NCBI GenBank assembly: GCA_946221825.1
Contig: CAMINA010000059.1
Location: 1 to 7,605, forward strand
Direction of reading: 5' to 3'
Length of the DNA: 7,605 nt
Origin: an uncultured Nesterenkonia sp.
Lineage (GTDB): Bacteria > Actinomycetota > Actinomycetes > Actinomycetales > Micrococcaceae
Below are positions 5,218 through 7,605 of the stretch, piece after piece. Within the stretch, counting starts at the first letter, position 1, and every line of letters begins with the position of its first letter. A program made the position numbers and the translations under genes. The notes beneath the pieces are model-generated. The model was given only the letters and a program-made list of their open reading frames with translations, ran no database searches and was not told where the DNA came from.

Positions 5218-6834
5218 ATGGCTGTCATCACCAGCCCGCACACCTCCATCGAGATCCCGGACCTCAGCCTGTATGACCTGCTGTTCGGCTCACTGAGCGA
5301 TGAGGACGCCGCGCGCACGGCCCTGGTCCAGGGCGAGACCGGGCGGGCGGTCAGCTACGGGGCGCTGAAGCAGCAGGTGGATCAATTGGCCGGGGCGCTG
5401 TCCGCCCGCGGCATCGGACCCGGCAGCGTGGTGGCGCTGCAGGCGCCCAATCTGCCCGAGTTCGTCACCGCATTCCACGGCATCCTGCGCTCCGGCGCGA
5501 CGGCGACCACGGTGAACTCGCTATACACCGCCTCCGAGGTGGCGCGGCAGCTGCGGGCCTCCGGGGCCACCATGATGATCACCGTCTCTGCCCTGGCACA
5601 GAACGCCGTGGCAGGAGCTGAGGAGGCCGGATTCAGCACCGAGCGCATCATCATGCTGGATGAGGACGGCATCCACCCCTCGCTGCTGACGCTGCTGGGG
5701 GAGGAGCACGAGGCTCCGGACCCGCAGATCGACCCGGCCGAGCATGTGGCGGTGCTGCCCTACTCCTCCGGGACCACCGGCGTGCCCAAGGGCGTGATGC
5801 TGACCCACCGCAATCTGGTGGCCAATACGCTGCAGCTCGAAGGCCTGCTGCCGGTGGACCCCGGAGCGCCCATCCAGGCGGTGCTGCCGATGTTCCACAT
5901 CTACGGGCTGACCGTGCTGATGAACTTCGGACTCCACCGCCGCGCCGAGATCGTCACCATGGCCAAATTCGACCTCTCCGAGTTCCTGCGCATCATCCAG
6001 GACCACCAGATCAGGGTCTCCTTCATCGCTCCGCCCATCGCTGTGGCCCTGGCCAAGCATCCGATGGTCGATGACTATGACACCGACAGCCTCATCTCCA
6101 TGCTCTGCGGCGCTGCGCCGCTGGATGAGAGCACCGCTTCCGCGGTGAGCCGCCGGCTGGGAGCAGACCTGCGGCAGGGCTTCGGGATGACGGAGCTTTC
6201 CCCCGTCTCCCATCTGGCGCCCTACGGCGATGACCGCAACCCGCTGGGCTCCATCGGGCCCGCTGTGGCCAATGTGGAATGCCGAGTGGTGGATCCGGCC
6301 ACCGGAGAGGATGTGGAGCTGCCCCAGGAGGGCGAATCCGCGCCGGGGGAGATGTGGACCCGCGGACCGCTGGTCATGAAGGGCTACCTCAACAATGAGG
6401 AGGCCACCGTCGCCACCATCACAGAGGACGGCTGGCTGCGCACCGGAGACATCGTCACCTACAACGCCGGCGGCTGGTTCACTGCCGTGGACCGGCTCAA
6501 GGAGCTCATCAAGTACAAGGGCTACCAGGTGCCTCCGGCCGAATTGGAGGCGGTGCTGCTCGAGCACGATCAGATCACCGACGCCGCCGTCATCGGCGTC
6601 CCCGATGAGGAGGGGGGCGAGGCGCCCAAAGCCTTCGTGGTGGTGCGCCAGGACGCCCAGGAGCAGCCGGCCCAGCTCAGCGGGAAGGAGGTCATGGAGT
6701 ACATGGCCTCACGGGTGGCCCCGCATAAGAAGATTCGCTATGTGGAGTTCATCGACGAGGTGCCCAAATCCCGGACGGGCAAGATTCTGCGCCGTGAGCT
6801 CAAGGCCCGCACGGCGCCCGCAGCCGCGGCCTAG
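5218..6834 (+). CDS. Acyl-CoA synthetase, 4-coumarate-CoA ligase-like (AMP-binding, ANL superfamily)
   Basis: A full-length 538-residue adenylate-forming enzyme. The core motifs are intact in order: phosphate loop YSSGTTGVPKGVMLTH (182-197), PMFHIYG (224-230), CGAAPLD (297-303), GFGMTE (321-326), the GEMWTRGPLVMKGYLNN block (377-393), WLRTGD (406-411), the hinge region DRLKELIKYKGYQVPPAELE (425-444), and SRTGKILRREL near the end with K522 as the adenylation lysine. It should convert a carboxylic acid, ATP and CoA to the acyl-CoA via an acyl-AMP. The PMFHIYG and KYKGYQVPPAELE blocks are most like the plant 4-coumarate-CoA ligase/luciferase branch, but the substrate (aromatic, medium- or long-chain fatty acid) cannot be fixed from sequence. 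No membrane segment is seen. It is a single-gene unit, divergent from sufE and convergent with the ATPase gene, with its own promoter and a probable hairpin terminator. Confidence 0.93.
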   Translation: MAVITSPHTSIEIPDLSLYDLLFGSLSDEDAARTALVQGETGRAVSYGALKQQVDQLAGALSARGIGPGSVVALQAPNLPEFVTAFHGILRSGATATTVNSLYTASEVARQLRASGATMMITVSALAQNAVAGAEEAGFSTERIIMLDEDGIHPSLLTLLGEEHEAPDPQIDPAEHVAVLPYSSGTTGVPKGVMLTHRNLVANTLQLEGLLPVDPGAPIQAVLPMFHIYGLTVLMNFGLHRRAEIVTMAKFDLSEFLRIIQDHQIRVSFIAPPIAVALAKHPMVDDYDTDSLISMLCGAAPLDESTASAVSRRLGADLRQGFGMTELSPVSHLAPYGDDRNPLGSIGPAVANVECRVVDPATGEDVELPQEGESAPGEMWTRGPLVMKGYLNNEEATVATITEDGWLRTGDIVTYNAGGWFTAVDRLKELIKYKGYQVPPAELEAVLLEHDQITDAAVIGVPDEEGGEAPKAFVVVRQDAQEQPAQLSGKEVMEYMASRVAPHKKIRYVEFIDEVPKSRTGKILRRELKARTAPAAAA

Positions 6835-6838
6835 GCAA

Positions 6839-6863
6839 GCGGCCGTCGCGTGACCACGGCCGC
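6839..6863. terminator. GC-rich hairpin between convergent genes, possible bidirectional terminator
   Basis: Perfect 8-bp arms GCGGCCGT and ACGGCCGC flank a 9-nt loop, 4 bp after the acyl-CoA ligase stop and 11 bp before the stop of the convergent ATPase gene. No T-tract follows on either strand, so it is not a canonical intrinsic terminator; such hairpins are common between convergent genes in high-GC actinobacteria. Confidence 0.5.
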
Positions 6864-6874
6864 CGCAGCTTCGG

Positions 6875-7605
6875 TCAGAGGGCCTCCTCGCCCATCTGGC
6901 CGGAGCGGGCCAACGCGGTCAGACGTGACACGGCGCGGTTGTACTTCTTCATATAGCCGCCGTTCATCATCTCCTCGGTGAACAGCTTGTCAAAGGGCTG
7001 GCCGGAGGCCACGATCGCCACATCCTGGTCGTAGAGCCGGTCGGCGAGCACCACGAACCGCAGGGCCAGCGCCTGGGCGTCGATGGTCTCCACGTCCTTG
7101 AGCACCAGCACGTCCACACCGGCGATCATCTGCCGGTAGCGGCTGGGATGGACCCGGGAGAGATGGTCGGTCACGGCGGCGAAGTCGTCCACCACGGTCT
7201 CCTTGCCGGGGAACCGTTCGGCGGCGAAGCCCTCCAGCTCATCGCTGCTCAGCGGCGGCGGGGCCTCGGGCAGGCCGCGGTGGCGGTAGTCCTCGCCGTC
7301 CACGCGGATGACCTTGAACTGGTCGGCCAGCACCTGGATCTCGCGTTTGAAGTCGCTGGCCGCGAAGCGGCCCTCGCCCAGCGAGCCCGGCAGCGTGTTG
7401 GACGTGGCGGCCAGCTTCACCCCGGCGTCGGAGAGCTCGCGCAGCAGACGAGACATCAGAGTGGTGTCGCCGGCATCGTCGAGTTCGAACTCATCGATGC
7501 AGACCAGCGAATAGTCGCTGAGCACCTCCACGGTCTTTCGGAAGGTCAGCGCGCCCACCAGGTTGGTGTACTCCACGAAGGTGCCGAAGGCCCGCTTGCC
7601 CTCCA
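6875..7605 (-). CDS. zapE: AFG1/ZapE-family P-loop ATPase, C-terminal part (truncated by window edge)
   Basis: The reading frame is open to the right edge (EGKRAFGTF precedes the valine codon at 7576), so the N-terminus lies outside. About 242 residues remain of a protein usually around 330-370 long. The Walker A motif (GxxGxGKT type) is not in the window. The Walker B block is clear: LVCIDEFELDD, with D and E as the expected Mg/catalytic pair, followed by MSRLLREL. A sensor-1-like ATSN comes next (LAATSNTLP), and the C-terminus GGYMKKYNRAVSRLTALA is typical of the actinobacterial branch. Family members are AAA-like ATPases: ZapE in E. coli acts at the division ring, and mitochondrial AFG1/LACE1 works in protein quality control. 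The role in actinobacteria is not settled, so the symbol is a family name, not a demonstrated function. It converges with the acyl-CoA ligase. Confidence 0.88.
   Translation of the reverse strand, partial: EGKRAFGTFVEYTNLVGALTFRKTVEVLSDYSLVCIDEFELDDAGDTTLMSRLLRELSDAGVKLAATSNTLPGSLGEGRFAASDFKREIQVLADQFKVIRVDGEDYRHRGLPEAPPPLSSDELEGFAAERFPGKETVVDDFAAVTDHLSRVHPSRYRQMIAGVDVLVLKDVETIDAQALALRFVVLADRLYDQDVAIVASGQPFDKLFTEEMMNGGYMKKYNRAVSRLTALARSGQMGEEAL

Noticed and set aside
5521..6567. A 348-codon minus-strand open frame inside the acyl-CoA ligase
   Set aside because: His/Gly/Gln-rich shadow translation opposite a gene with every family motif intact.

Overview
The window is about two-thirds G+C, gene-dense, and reads as chromosomal DNA of a high-GC actinobacterium. 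The DUF3000 protein followed by an actinobacterial-type RNase D, an AFG1/ZapE-type ATPase with an actinobacterial Walker B region, and several genes with -10 elements placed right at their start codons all fit. The family Micrococcaceae (Arthrobacter/Nesterenkonia-like) is my best guess, held with low confidence because there is no rRNA or other marker here.

Layout, left to right. (1) 1-2523, minus strand: a compact likely operon read right to left as msrB, a threonine aldolase-like PLP enzyme, a DUF3000 protein, and RNase D (cut by the left edge). msrB and the aldolase overlap by ATGA. (2) 2524-2540: a 17-bp divergent spacer with two overlapping -10 hexamers on opposite strands, each exactly 6 nt from its ATG. 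It looks like a bidirectional leaderless promoter. (3) 2541-3797, plus strand: a membrane-anchored alpha/beta hydrolase whose stop codon lies inside an 18-bp tandem repeat (3780-3833). (4) 3851-5081, minus strand: SufE, then a cytoplasmic glycerophosphodiester phosphodiesterase-like protein. (5) 5082-5217: a 136-bp divergent promoter region. (6) 5218-6834, plus strand: a 4-coumarate-CoA ligase-like acyl-CoA synthetase. (7) 6839-6863: a hairpin between convergent genes. (8) 6875-7605, minus strand: an AFG1/ZapE-type ATPase, cut by the right edge before its Walker A motif.

Functionally this is mostly housekeeping: repair of oxidised methionine (MsrB), Fe-S cluster sulfur transfer (SufE), RNA processing (RNase D), amino-acid and lipid-related metabolism (aldolase, GDPD, acyl-CoA ligase), and an ATPase tied to division or protein quality control. 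I recognise no mobile element, CRISPR array, phage gene, toxin-antitoxin pair or defence system, and no novel multi-gene system. The most unusual signals are small: the symmetric bidirectional promoter at 2524-2540 and the repeated in-frame stop codons after the hydrolase. No gene-free stretch exceeds 300 bases.
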